DNA of 64,000 nt from Actinomycetota bacterium (GCA_005883215.1 VAYS01000016.1:51066-115065); one strand, 5' to 3'. Positions 25,260 to 34,574 are shown, counted from the first letter of the stretch. Made by a program: numbers and translations. Notes: generated by a model not told the origin, from the sequence alone.

Positions 25260-25506
25260 GCGGTGTCTTGGGCTCCGATGGTCGGGGGTCGACGAGCGGC
25301 GGGACCCGAGCCACCGCCCCTGCGCGCAGCGGCCGGGCATGGTACCCCACCTGGCGGGTGAGCAACTGTCCCCCTCGAACACCCTCGGGGCGGCGGGGTT
25401 GCGGCCAGTCGAGCTTCCGAGCCCAGGCGCAGCGCGGGGATAGCATGTCTAGCGCTGGATGCCCGCGGGCGATCGCCGCTGGGGTTACCGGGAAAGGCGA
25501 GGGAAC

Positions 25507-27177
25507 GTGACGGGGCACACGCTGGCGCAGGCCAGGTTGCTCGAAGCGCTCATAGAGGCGAGCCCGGACCCCATGTGGGTGTACGGGCCCGACCTGCGCT
25601 TCCTGTTCGTGAGCCCCGCCGCCGAGCGCCTGAGCCCGCGGGCGCCGGGCGAGATGATCGGCCGCTCCTGGCAGGAGCTCGACATGCCCGCCGGGCTGAT
25701 GGAGCCGTTCGAGCGCCAGGTACGCCGGGTGTTCGCCACCGGCGAGCGCCAGGTCGACGAGGTCGGGGGCATGAGCGGGCGAATGTGGGAGTACATCCTC
25801 ACGCCGGTCCACGACGAGGCCGGCGAGGTGGCCGCCGTGCTGGCCACCGCGCGCGACATCACCGAGCGCCTCCAGCACGCCGAGGAGCACCTGCGCCTGT
25901 TGACCGCCGAGCAGGAGGCGCGCGAGCGCCTGACCGTGCTCGCCGCCGCGGGGGAGAAGCTGGGCAGCTCGCTCGACTACCGCACCACGGTCCAGCAGGC
26001 GGCCGAGGTCACGGTCCCCGCGCTGGCCGACTGGTGCGCCGTAGACGTGGTCGGCGAGGAGGGGGAGATCTTGCCGGTGGCGGTGGCCCACGTCGACCCC
26101 GACAAGCTCGCGCTGGCGCGCGAGCTCCAGGAGCGCTACCCGGTCGATCCCCGTAGCGACAGGGGTGTGCCGGCGCTGATCCGCGAGCGTGCTCCGCAGA
26201 TCGTGCCCGAGATCAGCGACGAGATGCTCCGGGCCGGGGCTCACGACCCCGAGCACCTCGAGCTCCTGCGCGCGCTTGACCTGCGCTCCTATCTGGGCGT
26301 GCCACTGGTGGCCCACAACCGGGTGGTGGGCGCGCTCGGCCTGGTGATGGCCGAATCGGGGCGCCGCTACACCGAGGCCGACATCGGCCTGGCCGAGGAC
26401 CTGGGCCGTCGCATCGCCTTCGCGGTCGACAACGCGCGCCTGTACGAGCTCAACCGCGCGGTGGCGCGCACGCTCCAGCGCAGCCTGTTACCGCCCGCCC
26501 TGCCCGACATCGAGGGCATCGAGCTGGGAGCCAGCTACCGCCCGGCGGGCAGCGGGACGATCGTGGGTGGCGACTTCTACGATGTCTTCGAGCTGCCCGG
26601 GGGCGGGGCGGTGGCGGCGATCGGCGACGTCTGCGGCAAGGGGGTCGAGGCCGCGGCGCTGACCGGACTGGTGCGCCACGCGCTCCGCGCGGCGGCGCTG
26701 CGCGACCCCGACCCGGTGCACGTGCTGGACACGATCAACGAGGCGATCCGCGCCGAGCACCGCTCGTCGACGTTTTGCACGGTGGCCTACGCCGTGCTCG
26801 AGCCGGGTGAATCCGAGCTTGAGGTCCGCCTCGGCTGCGCCGGCCATCCGCTGCCGCTGCTCAGCCGCCGCGACGGCCAGCTCGCTCCCCTGGGCGAGCC
26901 GGGCGTGCTGCTCGGGGTGGTCGACGACCCCACCTGGGTCACCCGCGCCGAGAGCTTGGGCCCGGGCGACGCCCTGGTTCTGTACACCGACGGCATCACC
27001 GAGGCGCGCTCGCCCGCCGGCCAGATGTTCGGCGAGCAGCGCCTGCACGACGTGATCGCCCGCCACCCCGGGATGGGAGCCGTCGACCTGGCGCAGACGA
27101 TTCAGCGCACGGTCGCCGAGTTCAACCCGCGCGAGCCGCGCGACGACAAGGCGATCCTGGTGGTGCGTCGAGCCTGA
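25507..27177 (+). CDS. PAS-GAF-PP2C (SpoIIE-type) serine phosphatase
   Basis: 556-residue signalling phosphatase. Order of domains: PAS (about residues 10-125: LLEALIEASPDPMWVYGPDL, ATARDITERLQ), GAF (about 145-310: TVPALADWCAVDVV, LRSYLGVPLVAHNRVVGALGL), and a SpoIIE/RsbU phosphatase (about 320-555) with GGDFYDVF and IGDVCGKGVEAA (metal-binding Asp), CAGHPLPLL, and LYTDGITEAR. It most likely dephosphorylates an anti-sigma factor antagonist in the general stress switch, under control of a ligand sensed by PAS or GAF. GTG at 25507 has a GCGAGGGAA site; an ATG at 25459 is less likely. No partner anti-sigma gene is adjacent. Confidence 0.92.
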   Translation: MTGHTLAQARLLEALIEASPDPMWVYGPDLRFLFVSPAAERLSPRAPGEMIGRSWQELDMPAGLMEPFERQVRRVFATGERQVDEVGGMSGRMWEYILTPVHDEAGEVAAVLATARDITERLQHAEEHLRLLTAEQEARERLTVLAAAGEKLGSSLDYRTTVQQAAEVTVPALADWCAVDVVGEEGEILPVAVAHVDPDKLALARELQERYPVDPRSDRGVPALIRERAPQIVPEISDEMLRAGAHDPEHLELLRALDLRSYLGVPLVAHNRVVGALGLVMAESGRRYTEADIGLAEDLGRRIAFAVDNARLYELNRAVARTLQRSLLPPALPDIEGIELGASYRPAGSGTIVGGDFYDVFELPGGGAVAAIGDVCGKGVEAAALTGLVRHALRAAALRDPDPVHVLDTINEAIRAEHRSSTFCTVAYAVLEPGESELEVRLGCAGHPLPLLSRRDGQLAPLGEPGVLLGVVDDPTWVTRAESLGPGDALVLYTDGITEARSPAGQMFGEQRLHDVIARHPGMGAVDLAQTIQRTVAEFNPREPRDDKAILVVRRA

Positions 27178-27304
27178 CCCCCGCGCCGGCCCGCGCAAGG
27201 GCCGTTGCACGGGCGCGGTTGCAAGATCCCCTGCACCGGAAGGATTTTGGGCGTGCCGTGGATATGGTCGCCGACGCCCGGCGTCGCCGTGCCGGGCCCC
27301 CGGG

Positions 27305-28333
27305 ATGCTTCGCCGGACTCGCCACATCGGCTTGGCGCTATCGGTCGCCGGCCTGACCCTGACGTGCGCCGCGCTCGCGCTCGGAGGCCCGCGGGCTCCG
27401 CGCGCGCGTGCGGCTAGCGCCGGCGCACTGCGTTCGGCGGTCGCCGGAGCGCGCAGCCGCGAGCGCTCGCTCTCGGCGGGCGTGGCCCGGCTGGGGGCGC
27501 TGGTCGATCGCCTGGACGCCGGGCTCGGCGTGCTCGAGCGCCGGGAGGCCGAGGTCCAGTCAGAGCTTCGCCAGACGCTCGCGCAGCTGGCGCTCACGCG
27601 CGCGCACCTGGCGCAGTCGCGCGTGCAGCTGGCGCTGCTGCAGGCCCGCCTGGCGCGCGATCGGGCGGCGCTCGCCCACCAGCTGCGCGCCCAGTACCAG
27701 GACGGCAGGCCGGAGCTGGTCGACATCCTGATCAGCTCGCACAGCTTCTCCGACCTGCTGGACCGCGTGAGCTTCCTGCGCCGCGTCTCCGAGGCCAACG
27801 CCCGGGTGCTCGATCAGGTCCGCCGTGACCGCGACGACACCCAGGCGCAGATCGTGCGCCTGGGTGCGCAAGAGCGCCAGCTGGGAGCGACCGCGGTGGC
27901 GGTCGCTCGCCAGCGCCAGGCGCTCGCCGTCATGCAGGCCGCCGCGGCCCGGCGCCGGGCCCAGGCGGCCAGCGCCCGCGCCGCCCAGCAGGCGGTCCTG
28001 CGCCGCACCGCCGCCGGGCGACGCCGCGCCGAGCGCGCGCTGTCGGCCCTGGAGGCCGACCGCCAGAGCGCGGGCAGCACCTCCGGCCCCAGCGGGCCAT
28101 GGGCGATCCCGTGGTCGGTTGTCCAGTGCGAGTCCGGCGGCCAGGACCTGCCGCCCAACGGCGCCGGCGCCTCGGGCTACTACCAGTTCCTGGACTCGAC
28201 CTGGCAGCAGCTGGGCGGCAGCACCCCCCACGCCTACCAGGCGCCCAAGTCCGAGCAGGACCGGCTCGCGGCGAAGCTGTGGTCCGGGGGCGGGGGAGCG
28301 GGTAACTGGGTGTGCGCCGGCCTGCGCCACTGA
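27305..28333 (+). CDS. Secreted coiled-coil protein with transglycosylase-like (Rpf-type) domain
   Basis: 342-residue exported peptidoglycan enzyme. A signal peptide (to about residue 36) is followed by two long coiled-coil stretches of PcsB/NlpC-associated type (LRQTLAQLALTRAHLAQSR, LVDILISSHSFSDLLDRVSF). The C-terminal 75-residue domain begins AIPWSVVQCESGGQDLPPNG, continues ASGYYQFLDSTWQQLGG and ends AAKLWSGGGGAGNW, the transglycosylase/resuscitation-promoting factor pattern with catalytic Glu in CESGG. Such coiled coils usually regulate hydrolase access through an ABC-type complex. It would cleave glycan strands during growth or resuscitation. Confidence 0.88.
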   Translation: MLRRTRHIGLALSVAGLTLTCAALALGGPRAPRARAASAGALRSAVAGARSRERSLSAGVARLGALVDRLDAGLGVLERREAEVQSELRQTLAQLALTRAHLAQSRVQLALLQARLARDRAALAHQLRAQYQDGRPELVDILISSHSFSDLLDRVSFLRRVSEANARVLDQVRRDRDDTQAQIVRLGAQERQLGATAVAVARQRQALAVMQAAAARRRAQAASARAAQQAVLRRTAAGRRRAERALSALEADRQSAGSTSGPSGPWAIPWSVVQCESGGQDLPPNGAGASGYYQFLDSTWQQLGGSTPHAYQAPKSEQDRLAAKLWSGGGGAGNWVCAGLRH

Positions 28334-28450
28334 ACACCGACCGATCCGGGCAGCCGCGGGGGGGTAGGGCCGGTCCAGTGCGGGCCGCAGCGGCGTGGGG
28401 CAGGACCGACGCCGGCGCTCGGGCCCGGCCTGCGCTAATCTGACGTTGAC

Positions 28451-30085
28451 GTGAAGATCAGCTTCCCCTCCCCCCCTCGGCCGAGCGCTCCCGCCGCGAG
28501 CCCGGTGGCTCAGCGCCCAGCGCCGAGCGACGGCCGCCGGCGAGTGGGGGTCGAGGCCGGTCACCACAACTACAAGTGGTGGGCGCTGTCGTGCACCAGC
28601 CTGGGGATGCTGATGGCGACGATCAACTCGGGCACGCTGCTGATCGCCCTGCCGGACCTCGAGCGCAGCCTGCACACCACGCTGCTTCAGCTGGTGTGGG
28701 TGATCCTCGCCTACATGATCGCCTCGACGGTGCTGGTGCTCAGCGCGGGCCGTCTGTCGGACCTGTTCGGGAGAAAGCGCGCCTACGTGGGCGGCTTTCT
28801 CGCCTTCTCCGCCGCCTCGCTGGGCGCCGGCTTTGCCGGTAGCGGCACCGAGCTGATCCTGTGGCGGATTCTGCAGGGGATCGGCGGCGCCTTCCTGTTC
28901 GCCAACTCGGCCGCGCTGGTGACCGACGCCTTCGAGCGGCGGCAACTGGGTCTGGCGATGGGCACCAACACGATGGTGGCCGCCGTCGGGCTCGTGCTCG
29001 GGCCGGTGCTGGGCGGCGCCCTGGTGGCGATCTCCTGGCACTGGGTCTTCTGGTTCAACGTGCCGCTCGGGCTGCTGGGCAGCGCTTGGGCGTGGCTGGT
29101 GCTGCGCGAGCTGGCCAAGCCCGACGTCAACCGGGGCTATGACCTGCGGGGCACCGCCGTCTATGTGGTGGGGCTCACCGGGCTTACCCTGGGGATCTCG
29201 CGCGGGGGCATAAACGGCTGGATCGACCCGGTGACGTTGACCAGCCTGGCCGCGGCGGCGGTCTTCCTGCCCCTGTTCGTGGTGATCGAGCGGCGCGGTA
29301 GGGCACCGATGCTTGACCTGAGCATCTTCCGTGACCGGCTGTTCTCGGCCGCCACGGCCGCCGCCTTCATCAACGGCATGGCCCGCTTCTCGCTCCTGTT
29401 CGTGTTCGTCTTCTACTTCCAGGGCGTGCACGGCGACGATCCGATCACCGCCGGGGTCAAGCTGTGTCCGATGGCGCTGGGCATGCTTGTGTCCTCGCCC
29501 CTGGCCGGGGTGTGGGCAGATCGGCGCGGCTCGCGCGGCCTGGCCGCCCTGGGAATGCTGGTCACGGCGGGGGCGCTGGTCGGGATGACCTGGCTCGGAG
29601 GACGCTCGCCCTACTGGGAGAGCGCGCTGTGGCTGGGGCTCACCGGCATCGGCTCGGGCATGTTCAACAGCCCCAACACGGCGGCGATGATGGGCGCGGT
29701 GCCGGCGTTTCGCCGCGGCGTGGCCGCCGGCGCGCGCACCATGCTGCAAAACACCGGCGCGGTGATCTCCATCGCCTTCGTGCTGGCCGTGGTCACCGCC
29801 GCGGTGCCCAAGTCGACGCTGTTCAAGATCTTCTCCGGCCTGGCCAAGGGACTCTCGCCCCAGAAGCTGGCCCCGTTCATCCACAACATGCACACCGCTC
29901 TGTGGGTGCTGGCGATCACCTCGCTGATCGGCGCCGGGGTGTCGCTGCTGCGCCCCAGCCACGCCGCCCGCGCCCAGCTCGACGAGGCGGCCGAGCCCGG
30001 CGGCCGGGGGCGCGGGGAGCCGGGCGACGAGGAGCGGGCGAAGAGACGCGAGGCGCAGGCCTTCGGCGCGGTGGGGTCGCCATGA
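28451..30085 (+). CDS. MFS transporter, DHA2 family (MerR-linked)
   Basis: 544-residue drug:H+ antiporter-like permease with 14 predicted membrane segments. TM1 region INSGTLLIALPDLERSL, WVILAYMIASTVLVLSAGRL and motif A-like GRLSDLFGRKRAY, and GPVLGGALVAISWHWVFWFN (antiporter motif C region) are visible. The N-terminal 50 residues and C-terminal 40 residues are charged and cytosolic. The stop overlaps the start of the MerR gene by four bases, so the regulator is translationally coupled. Export of a toxic compound sensed by the MerR protein is likely. Confidence 0.9.
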   Translation: MKISFPSPPRPSAPAASPVAQRPAPSDGRRRVGVEAGHHNYKWWALSCTSLGMLMATINSGTLLIALPDLERSLHTTLLQLVWVILAYMIASTVLVLSAGRLSDLFGRKRAYVGGFLAFSAASLGAGFAGSGTELILWRILQGIGGAFLFANSAALVTDAFERRQLGLAMGTNTMVAAVGLVLGPVLGGALVAISWHWVFWFNVPLGLLGSAWAWLVLRELAKPDVNRGYDLRGTAVYVVGLTGLTLGISRGGINGWIDPVTLTSLAAAAVFLPLFVVIERRGRAPMLDLSIFRDRLFSAATAAAFINGMARFSLLFVFVFYFQGVHGDDPITAGVKLCPMALGMLVSSPLAGVWADRRGSRGLAALGMLVTAGALVGMTWLGGRSPYWESALWLGLTGIGSGMFNSPNTAAMMGAVPAFRRGVAAGARTMLQNTGAVISIAFVLAVVTAAVPKSTLFKIFSGLAKGLSPQKLAPFIHNMHTALWVLAITSLIGAGVSLLRPSHAARAQLDEAAEPGGRGRGEPGDEERAKRREAQAFGAVGSP

Positions 30086-30549
30086 GCGCCGCGGTAGCAG
30101 AGCGTCCGCTACGCATCGGCGAGGTCGCCCGCCTGGTCGGCACCACCCCGCGCACCGTGCGCTACTACGAGGAGATCGGCCTGCTGCCTGCGGGCGCCGC
30201 GCGCACCGCCGGTCAACATCGCCTCTACGGATCCGAGGACGTGCACCGTCTGCGCGAGCTGTTGCGCCTCAAGGAGCTCCTGGGCGTCACGCTGGACGAG
30301 CTGCGCCAGCTGGTTGAGGCCGAGGATGCTCGCGCCGCCCTTCGCGATGAGTGGGGGCGGACCGAGAGCGACCGTCGGCGCGGCGAGATCCTGTTCGAGT
30401 CGCTGGGGCACCTCGCACGACAGCTCGATCTGGTGCGACGCCGCCAGGGCGAGCTCGCCCGCCTTGAGCAGGAGCTGACCGCCAAGCGCCGTCGGGTCCA
30501 GGGCAAGCTGCGTCGCTTGCGCGAGCGCGTGGCGGCCGAGGAGGCCTAG
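30082..30549 (+). CDS. MerR-family transcriptional regulator
   Basis: 155-residue regulator. The winged helix is RIGEVARLVGTTPRTVRYYE followed by GLLPAG and RLYGSEDVHRLREL, the classical MerR signature. A coiled-coil dimerisation region (about residues 70-150) is rich in Arg, Glu and Leu. No Cys or metal-binding motif is seen, so it probably senses a drug-like molecule rather than a metal. Its ATG overlaps the MFS stop (ATGA). Its 3' end overlaps the convergent membrane protein gene by four bases. Confidence 0.92.
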   Translation: MSAAVAERPLRIGEVARLVGTTPRTVRYYEEIGLLPAGAARTAGQHRLYGSEDVHRLRELLRLKELLGVTLDELRQLVEAEDARAALRDEWGRTESDRRRGEILFESLGHLARQLDLVRRRQGELARLEQELTAKRRRVQGKLRRLRERVAAEEA

Positions 30550-30947
30550 CCGGTCGCCGGACCGGCCTCGCCTGGGTGGGCGGGGGCGCCGGATCGCGGC
30601 CGCGGGCCGTTGTCGCCAAAGCGCAGGATCGGCAGCAGCGCGAGCCCGGCGAGGAGTGACAGCAACGAGCACCAGAGCAGGCTGAACAGCAGGTTGGCGT
30701 CGCGGTCCACCGCAAAGCTGATGAAGCCCGCGGCCTGAAGGACCACGACGCCGCCGATCAGCCCCAGCGCGGCGCGCAGGTTGGGCGGCCGCCGCATATA
30801 GACGAAGCGCCACAGCAGCCAGCCGAGCGGCACGATCGTCACCCACAACAGAAGCAGCCAGACGTCGACCGTGACGTTGAGCGACCGCAGGTGCACGTGG
30901 TGGCGCAGGTGGGGGTGAAACAGACGGTGAAACACCGTCGTGGCCAT
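30546..30947 (-). CDS. Small multi-pass membrane protein
   Basis: 133-residue protein with three to four hydrophobic segments (VDVWLLLLWVTIVPLGWLLW, AALGLIGGVVVLQAAGFISF, LLFSLLWCSLLSLLAGLALL). The first 25 residues are His-rich (FHRLFHPHLRHHVHL). No family is recognised. I use ATG 30947 (MATTVFH); an ATG at 30971 would add eight residues. It ends four bases inside the MerR gene. Confidence 0.65.
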   Translation of the reverse strand: MATTVFHRLFHPHLRHHVHLRSLNVTVDVWLLLLWVTIVPLGWLLWRFVYMRRPPNLRAALGLIGGVVVLQAAGFISFAVDRDANLLFSLLWCSLLSLLAGLALLPILRFGDNGPRPRSGAPAHPGEAGPATG

Positions 30948-31050
30948 TTGAATGTCGATCGAGAGCCGCACTATCGCCTCAGCCTCCCATCGCTGCCAGG
31001 GACTCTACCCGGCTCGCCCGCTGAAACCGCCGGATGGCCGGACGCGGCGT

Positions 31051-32349
31051 CTAGAAGCAGGGAAGCGGCGCGGGCAATGTGCACACGGGCTGAGTGCCGC
31101 CGCCGCCCGAGCCGCCGCCCGAGCTGCCTCCCCCGCCCGAGCCGCCCCCCGAGCTGCCGCCGCCGCCCGAGCCGCCCCCGGATCCGCTACCCGAGCCGCC
31201 CCCGGATCCGCCGCCCGAGCCGCTTCCGGATCCACCGCCACCGCCGCTCGGCGGCGGGCCGGGCGGGGGCGGGGACGGTCCGGGGATGGGCTTGATCGGC
31301 CGGGGGGCGGGCGGGGCGGGTGGACGAAAGCCGGGGGGAAACCGGCTGCCGTGGACGAGGTGGCGCTGGACCACGAAGTAGGCGGGCCGTGGATGCCCGG
31401 TGGGGCCGGTGAGGCCGGCGTCAAAGCGCGCCCGTCGGCGGGCGCCGCTCCACTGGTAGATATACAGGCGGGTGATGCGCGGGCTCAGCCCCGCCAGGCG
31501 GAACATGTACGAGGTAGCCCCGGCGGCCCGGCGCGGGCTGTACTTCCAGTGGCCGAACTTGACGATGCCGCCGGTCTCGGTCAGCCACACTTGGCCCGGG
31601 ACCGTGCGCAGCATGGACCTGGTGTCGCGGCTGATGTGGTGGTTGGTGTCCTCGTAGTTGTGCAGGCCCCAGATGCTGGGGCGGCCGTGCGCGTAGTGCC
31701 GGAACCGGCGCAGCCACTTGACAAAGCCGGGCTGGTCGAGCACGTCGGCGGCGACGATCTCGCAGCCGTGGCAACGCTGGCGCACGACGTTGTAGAAGGC
31801 GGCGGCGCGATCGGGACGGTTGGCCGTGGGTTGGGAGCGATGGTTGGCCTCGTTCCAGACCGAGAACGCGCGCACCTCCGGAAACCGCTGGTGAAAGGCC
31901 ACGAACGCCCGCCGGTACTTGCCGACGCTGGGGAGCCGACAGCGGGCGCGGCGCGAAACCCGTCCCCGCGAGTGGGCGCCGCCCACATAGCACCCCCGGG
32001 CATAGCTGAAGGCGATCAGTGGTTCCACCTGGGCGGTCTCGGAGACGCGGACCCACTGCGTCACCCACGCCATATCACGCGTACGGCGCAGGAACGTGTC
32101 CCAGGGCACGATCAGGCGGGAGATGTGCACGCGCAGCTTGCGGAAGGCCAGGCTGTAGAACATCCCCACATGCTCGTCGGCGATGCCGATCAGCGCCCCG
32201 GCGCGGGCGGTCCGGGCCTCAGGAACGCGGGCGGTGGCGGCGCCCGATGAGGGCCCCGGCGCCAGGGCGAGAATGAGCACGACGCCGAGCAGGCCGGCGC
32301 GCATCACTCGCGGGCGAAGGACAGCGCGTAGGCGATTGGGCACAGGCAC
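31051..32349 (-). CDS. Exported glycoside hydrolase-like TIM barrel with Gly-Ser tail
   Basis: 432-residue exported protein. After a signal peptide comes a (beta/alpha)8 glycosidase-like domain: VHISRLIVPWDTFL, the acid/base block FSVWNEANHRSQ (WNEAN), SIWGLHNYEDTN and the nucleophile strand VWLTETGGIVKFG (TE), then LYIYQWSG. These resemble clan GH-A enzymes such as GH39 and related families. The C-terminal 90 residues are a low-complexity Pro/Gly/Ser linker with long GGGSG repeats and a short CTLPAPLPCF end with two Cys, which may be a spacer for surface attachment. Two similar-fold proteins lie at 34575 and 40083. Substrate unknown. Confidence 0.78.
   Translation of the reverse strand: MPVPNRLRAVLRPRVMRAGLLGVVLILALAPGPSSGAATARVPEARTARAGALIGIADEHVGMFYSLAFRKLRVHISRLIVPWDTFLRRTRDMAWVTQWVRVSETAQVEPLIAFSYARGCYVGGAHSRGRVSRRARCRLPSVGKYRRAFVAFHQRFPEVRAFSVWNEANHRSQPTANRPDRAAAFYNVVRQRCHGCEIVAADVLDQPGFVKWLRRFRHYAHGRPSIWGLHNYEDTNHHISRDTRSMLRTVPGQVWLTETGGIVKFGHWKYSPRRAAGATSYMFRLAGLSPRITRLYIYQWSGARRRARFDAGLTGPTGHPRPAYFVVQRHLVHGSRFPPGFRPPAPPAPRPIKPIPGPSPPPPGPPPSGGGGGSGSGSGGGSGGGSGSGSGGGSGGGGSSGGGSGGGGSSGGGSGGGGTQPVCTLPAPLPCF
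31100..31250. repeat. Low-complexity GGGSG-coding repeat
   Basis: Imperfect tandem repeats of short GC-rich units (CCGCCGCCC- and CCGGAT-containing) encode the Gly-Ser spacer of the TIM-barrel protein on the minus strand. Length is likely to vary between strains. Confidence 0.7.
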
Positions 32350-32388
32350 GGTCTAGCAGAGCGGGCCCGCTCCGACGTCGACGCCGGC

Positions 32389-32547
32389 TCAGCGCGCGCC
32401 CGGGCCCGGCCGAAAACCTCCCGGGTCCCAGGGCCGCGGCGCAAGAAGGCAGTCGGCGATGAACAGGAGCAGACGCAACGGCGCGAGCAGCACCCGCTTG
32501 GCCCCGGAGGTTCCGGCGGCGGCGGGATCCCGAGCTGTGGTCGTCAT
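32389..32547 (-). CDS. Small hydrophobic protein
   Basis: 52-residue protein (MTTTARDPAAAG...) starting at ATG 32547 with a purine-rich GGGGGTGAGG directly upstream. It has one short amphipathic or membrane-associated helix, VLLAPLRLLLFIADCLLAP, and a Pro/Gly-rich end. No family known. It is the first gene upstream of the TIM-barrel gene on the same strand, 39 bases apart, and may be co-transcribed. Confidence 0.45.
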   Translation of the reverse strand: MTTTARDPAAAGTSGAKRVLLAPLRLLLFIADCLLAPRPWDPGGFRPGPGAR

Positions 32548-32712
32548 CCTCACCCCCTCTGCATCGGACGTAGCTATGGTGCGCCATCTCGTCCCGGGTA
32601 TCACTCGTACATTCGTTGACGGCGCCGAGCGTCGGGACGCAGGCAGGTAGGCGACCCACCGCGAACCGCGGCGGGCGCTTGACGCACTCGATAACCAGGT
32701 AACTAACGAACA

Positions 32713-33360
32713 ATGTCTTCCCCCCAGCGCCTACGGCGGGCCGGAGACGCCTCGCTTCCGGGCTCTAGCCGCCGACAACTGGCCCCCGGGGCGTCCGCAC
32801 TGGCCGGCCTGCTTGGCGCCGCGGCGCTGGTAGCCGGATGCGGGTCCTCGGGCGCCCGGGCGCCGGGCCTGAGCGCCAGCCAGGCGCTTCGCCTGCACTC
32901 GCATATGGACGCCGCCTGGGTCGCGGCGGGTAGCCGCGATCGCCTGGCCACAGTGGCCGCGCTGTCTGCGCTACGAAGCGACGTGGGCGTGCTGAGCCGC
33001 AAGGGACGTCTGAGCCAGGCCCAGGCCCACGCCTTGATGGTCGAGGTCCAGCAGGCCCAAGCGCGCGCGGCGACCGAGCTGCCCGCTCCCGCCTCGCCCG
33101 CGGCTCCGGGGATGCCTGGGCCAAAGCCTGCACCCACCCCCGCGCCCGCCGCACCCGTGGCGCCAACGGCCACCGGGGCCCACCCGGCCCCCGCCTCGCC
33201 GGCGACGCCGCCGCCCGCCGACCTTCCCCCGGGCCTCGCCCGCCACGGCAAGGGCAAGGGCAAGGGCAAGGGCAAGGGCAAGGGCAAGGGCAAGGGCCAC
33301 GGCAAGGGCAAGGGCCACGGCAAGGGCAAGGGCGGAGACGGCGGCGATGGCGGCGATTGA
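32713..33360 (+). CDS. Lipoprotein with Gly-Lys/Gly-His tail
   Basis: 215-residue protein with a signal peptide ending in a lipobox LVAGC (Cys about residue 43). A helical domain (about residues 50-125: LHSHMDAAWVAAGSRDRL, ALSALRSDVGVLSRKGRL) is followed by a Pro/Ala-rich linker and a striking GK/GH repeat of about 30 residues. The positively charged tail may bind teichoic acids, DNA or polysaccharide. Its 3' end overlaps the following kinase gene by 14 bases, so the pair is translationally linked. No family is recognised. Confidence 0.75.
   Translation: MSSPQRLRRAGDASLPGSSRRQLAPGASALAGLLGAAALVAGCGSSGARAPGLSASQALRLHSHMDAAWVAAGSRDRLATVAALSALRSDVGVLSRKGRLSQAQAHALMVEVQQAQARAATELPAPASPAAPGMPGPKPAPTPAPAAPVAPTATGAHPAPASPATPPPADLPPGLARHGKGKGKGKGKGKGKGKGHGKGKGHGKGKGGDGGDGGD
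33247..33330 (+). repeat. Hexanucleotide GGCAAG repeat array
   Basis: Fourteen six-base units: eight GGCAAG, then GGCCAC, two GGCAAG, GGCCAC and two GGCAAG. They encode the GK/GH tail of the lipoprotein. Expansion or contraction keeps the frame and would change tail length. Confidence 0.85.
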
Positions 33361-34546
33361 GCTCGCACCCGGCGCTGGCCTGTGCGGCGGGCGCTATCGG
33401 GTCGAGTCCCTGCTCGGCTCGGGGGGAATGGCCACCGTCTGGCAGGCCCACGACGAGCGGCTCGATCGCCCGGTGGCGATCAAGGCGCTGGCCGACAACC
33501 TGGCCGTCGACGAGGGATACGTCGCCCGCTTTCAGCGCGAGGCGCGCCTGTCGGCCAAGCTCAGCCACCCCTATCTGGTCCAGGTCTTCGACTACGGCAC
33601 CGAGCAGGGACGACCGTTCCTGGTCATGGAATACGTGGACGGCCCAACGCTGGCAGAGAGGCTGGCGGAGGGTTGGCGCGCCGAGGACACCGAGGCGCTG
33701 GCGCTGGCGCGCCACTTGCTCGGGGCGCTCGCCCACATCCACGCGGCCGGGATCCTGCACCGCGACGTCAAGCCGGGCAACGTCCTGCTCGACCACGAGC
33801 GCATCGCCAAGCTCACCGACTTCGGCATCGCCCAGCCGGCCGAGGCGACGCGCCTGACCGAGGTCGGCCTGGTGATGGGTACCGCGCGCTACATGGCCCC
33901 CGAGCTGAGCGCGGGCGAGCGACCGACGTCGCGCTCGGACCTGTACGCGTGCGGTGTCCTGCTCGAGGAGGCGACCGGCCCCGACTCGCCGGCCCCACTG
34001 CGAGACCTGATCGCGGCGCTGACCGCGACCGAGCCGATCGACCGCCCCCTCTCGGCCGACGATGCCCTGGCGCGCCTCGAGACACAACCCACTGCGCCCC
34101 CCGAGCCGCCCGCGACCGAGCCCACCCAGCAGCTGGGGAGCCGCGCGCCCGGCGCCTCGCGGGTTAGCCGGGGGCGCGGGGAGCCCGGCCGCCGCGGGCC
34201 GGGAGCGCCGCTCGCGCGCCTGCCGCGCGGACCCCGTGCGGCGCTCAGGACACGCCGCCGCGAGCCGCTGTCCTCCCGGCAGACCACCGCCGCAGAGCCG
34301 GCCGGCGAGCGGTCCACCGCGCGTCCCGGGCCCGCGCCTGGCCTGGGGAGCGCTCGCGTCCAACGCCCCCGCCCCCGGCTCGTCTACGCGCTGCCGGGGG
34401 CCCTGATGGTGCTCGTGCTGGTGGTGGTTCTGGGCACCTCGGGCGGTGGGAGCCCGAGAACCCCGGGGCCCGCCCCCGCCGGCGCTCCCCTGCATCGCCA
34501 GCTGGACGCGCTTCAGCACACGCTGGACTCGGTCAAGCGTCGCTGA
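33347..34546 (+). CDS. Membrane Ser/Thr protein kinase (PknB-type)
   Basis: 399-residue Hanks-type kinase. Visible motifs: Gly-rich loop GSGGMATVW (about residues 23-31), VAIK lysine, HRDVKPGN catalytic loop, DFG and the APE region MAPELSAGERPTSRSDLYACG. The kinase lobe ends near residue 240; a Pro/Arg-rich cytosolic linker follows, then one membrane helix (LVYALPGALMVLVLVVVLG, about residues 343-361) and a short outside tail without PASTA repeats. So it would sense from a very short extracellular end. The ATG at 33347 overlaps the lipoprotein gene by 14 bases, suggesting the lipoprotein is a partner or sensor. Confidence 0.92.
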   Translation: MAAIELAPGAGLCGGRYRVESLLGSGGMATVWQAHDERLDRPVAIKALADNLAVDEGYVARFQREARLSAKLSHPYLVQVFDYGTEQGRPFLVMEYVDGPTLAERLAEGWRAEDTEALALARHLLGALAHIHAAGILHRDVKPGNVLLDHERIAKLTDFGIAQPAEATRLTEVGLVMGTARYMAPELSAGERPTSRSDLYACGVLLEEATGPDSPAPLRDLIAALTATEPIDRPLSADDALARLETQPTAPPEPPATEPTQQLGSRAPGASRVSRGRGEPGRRGPGAPLARLPRGPRAALRTRRREPLSSRQTTAAEPAGERSTARPGPAPGLGSARVQRPRPRLVYALPGALMVLVLVVVLGTSGGGSPRTPGPAPAGAPLHRQLDALQHTLDSVKRR

Positions 34547-34574
34547 TCGCGCCGGCCCCCGGCACACTGTGGCG

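Noticed and set aside
27560-29962. 800-codon open frame on the minus strand
   Set aside because: It is the antisense of the coiled-coil transglycosylase and MFS genes; its translation is Arg/His/Gly-rich without domains. Long antisense frames are usual at this GC content.
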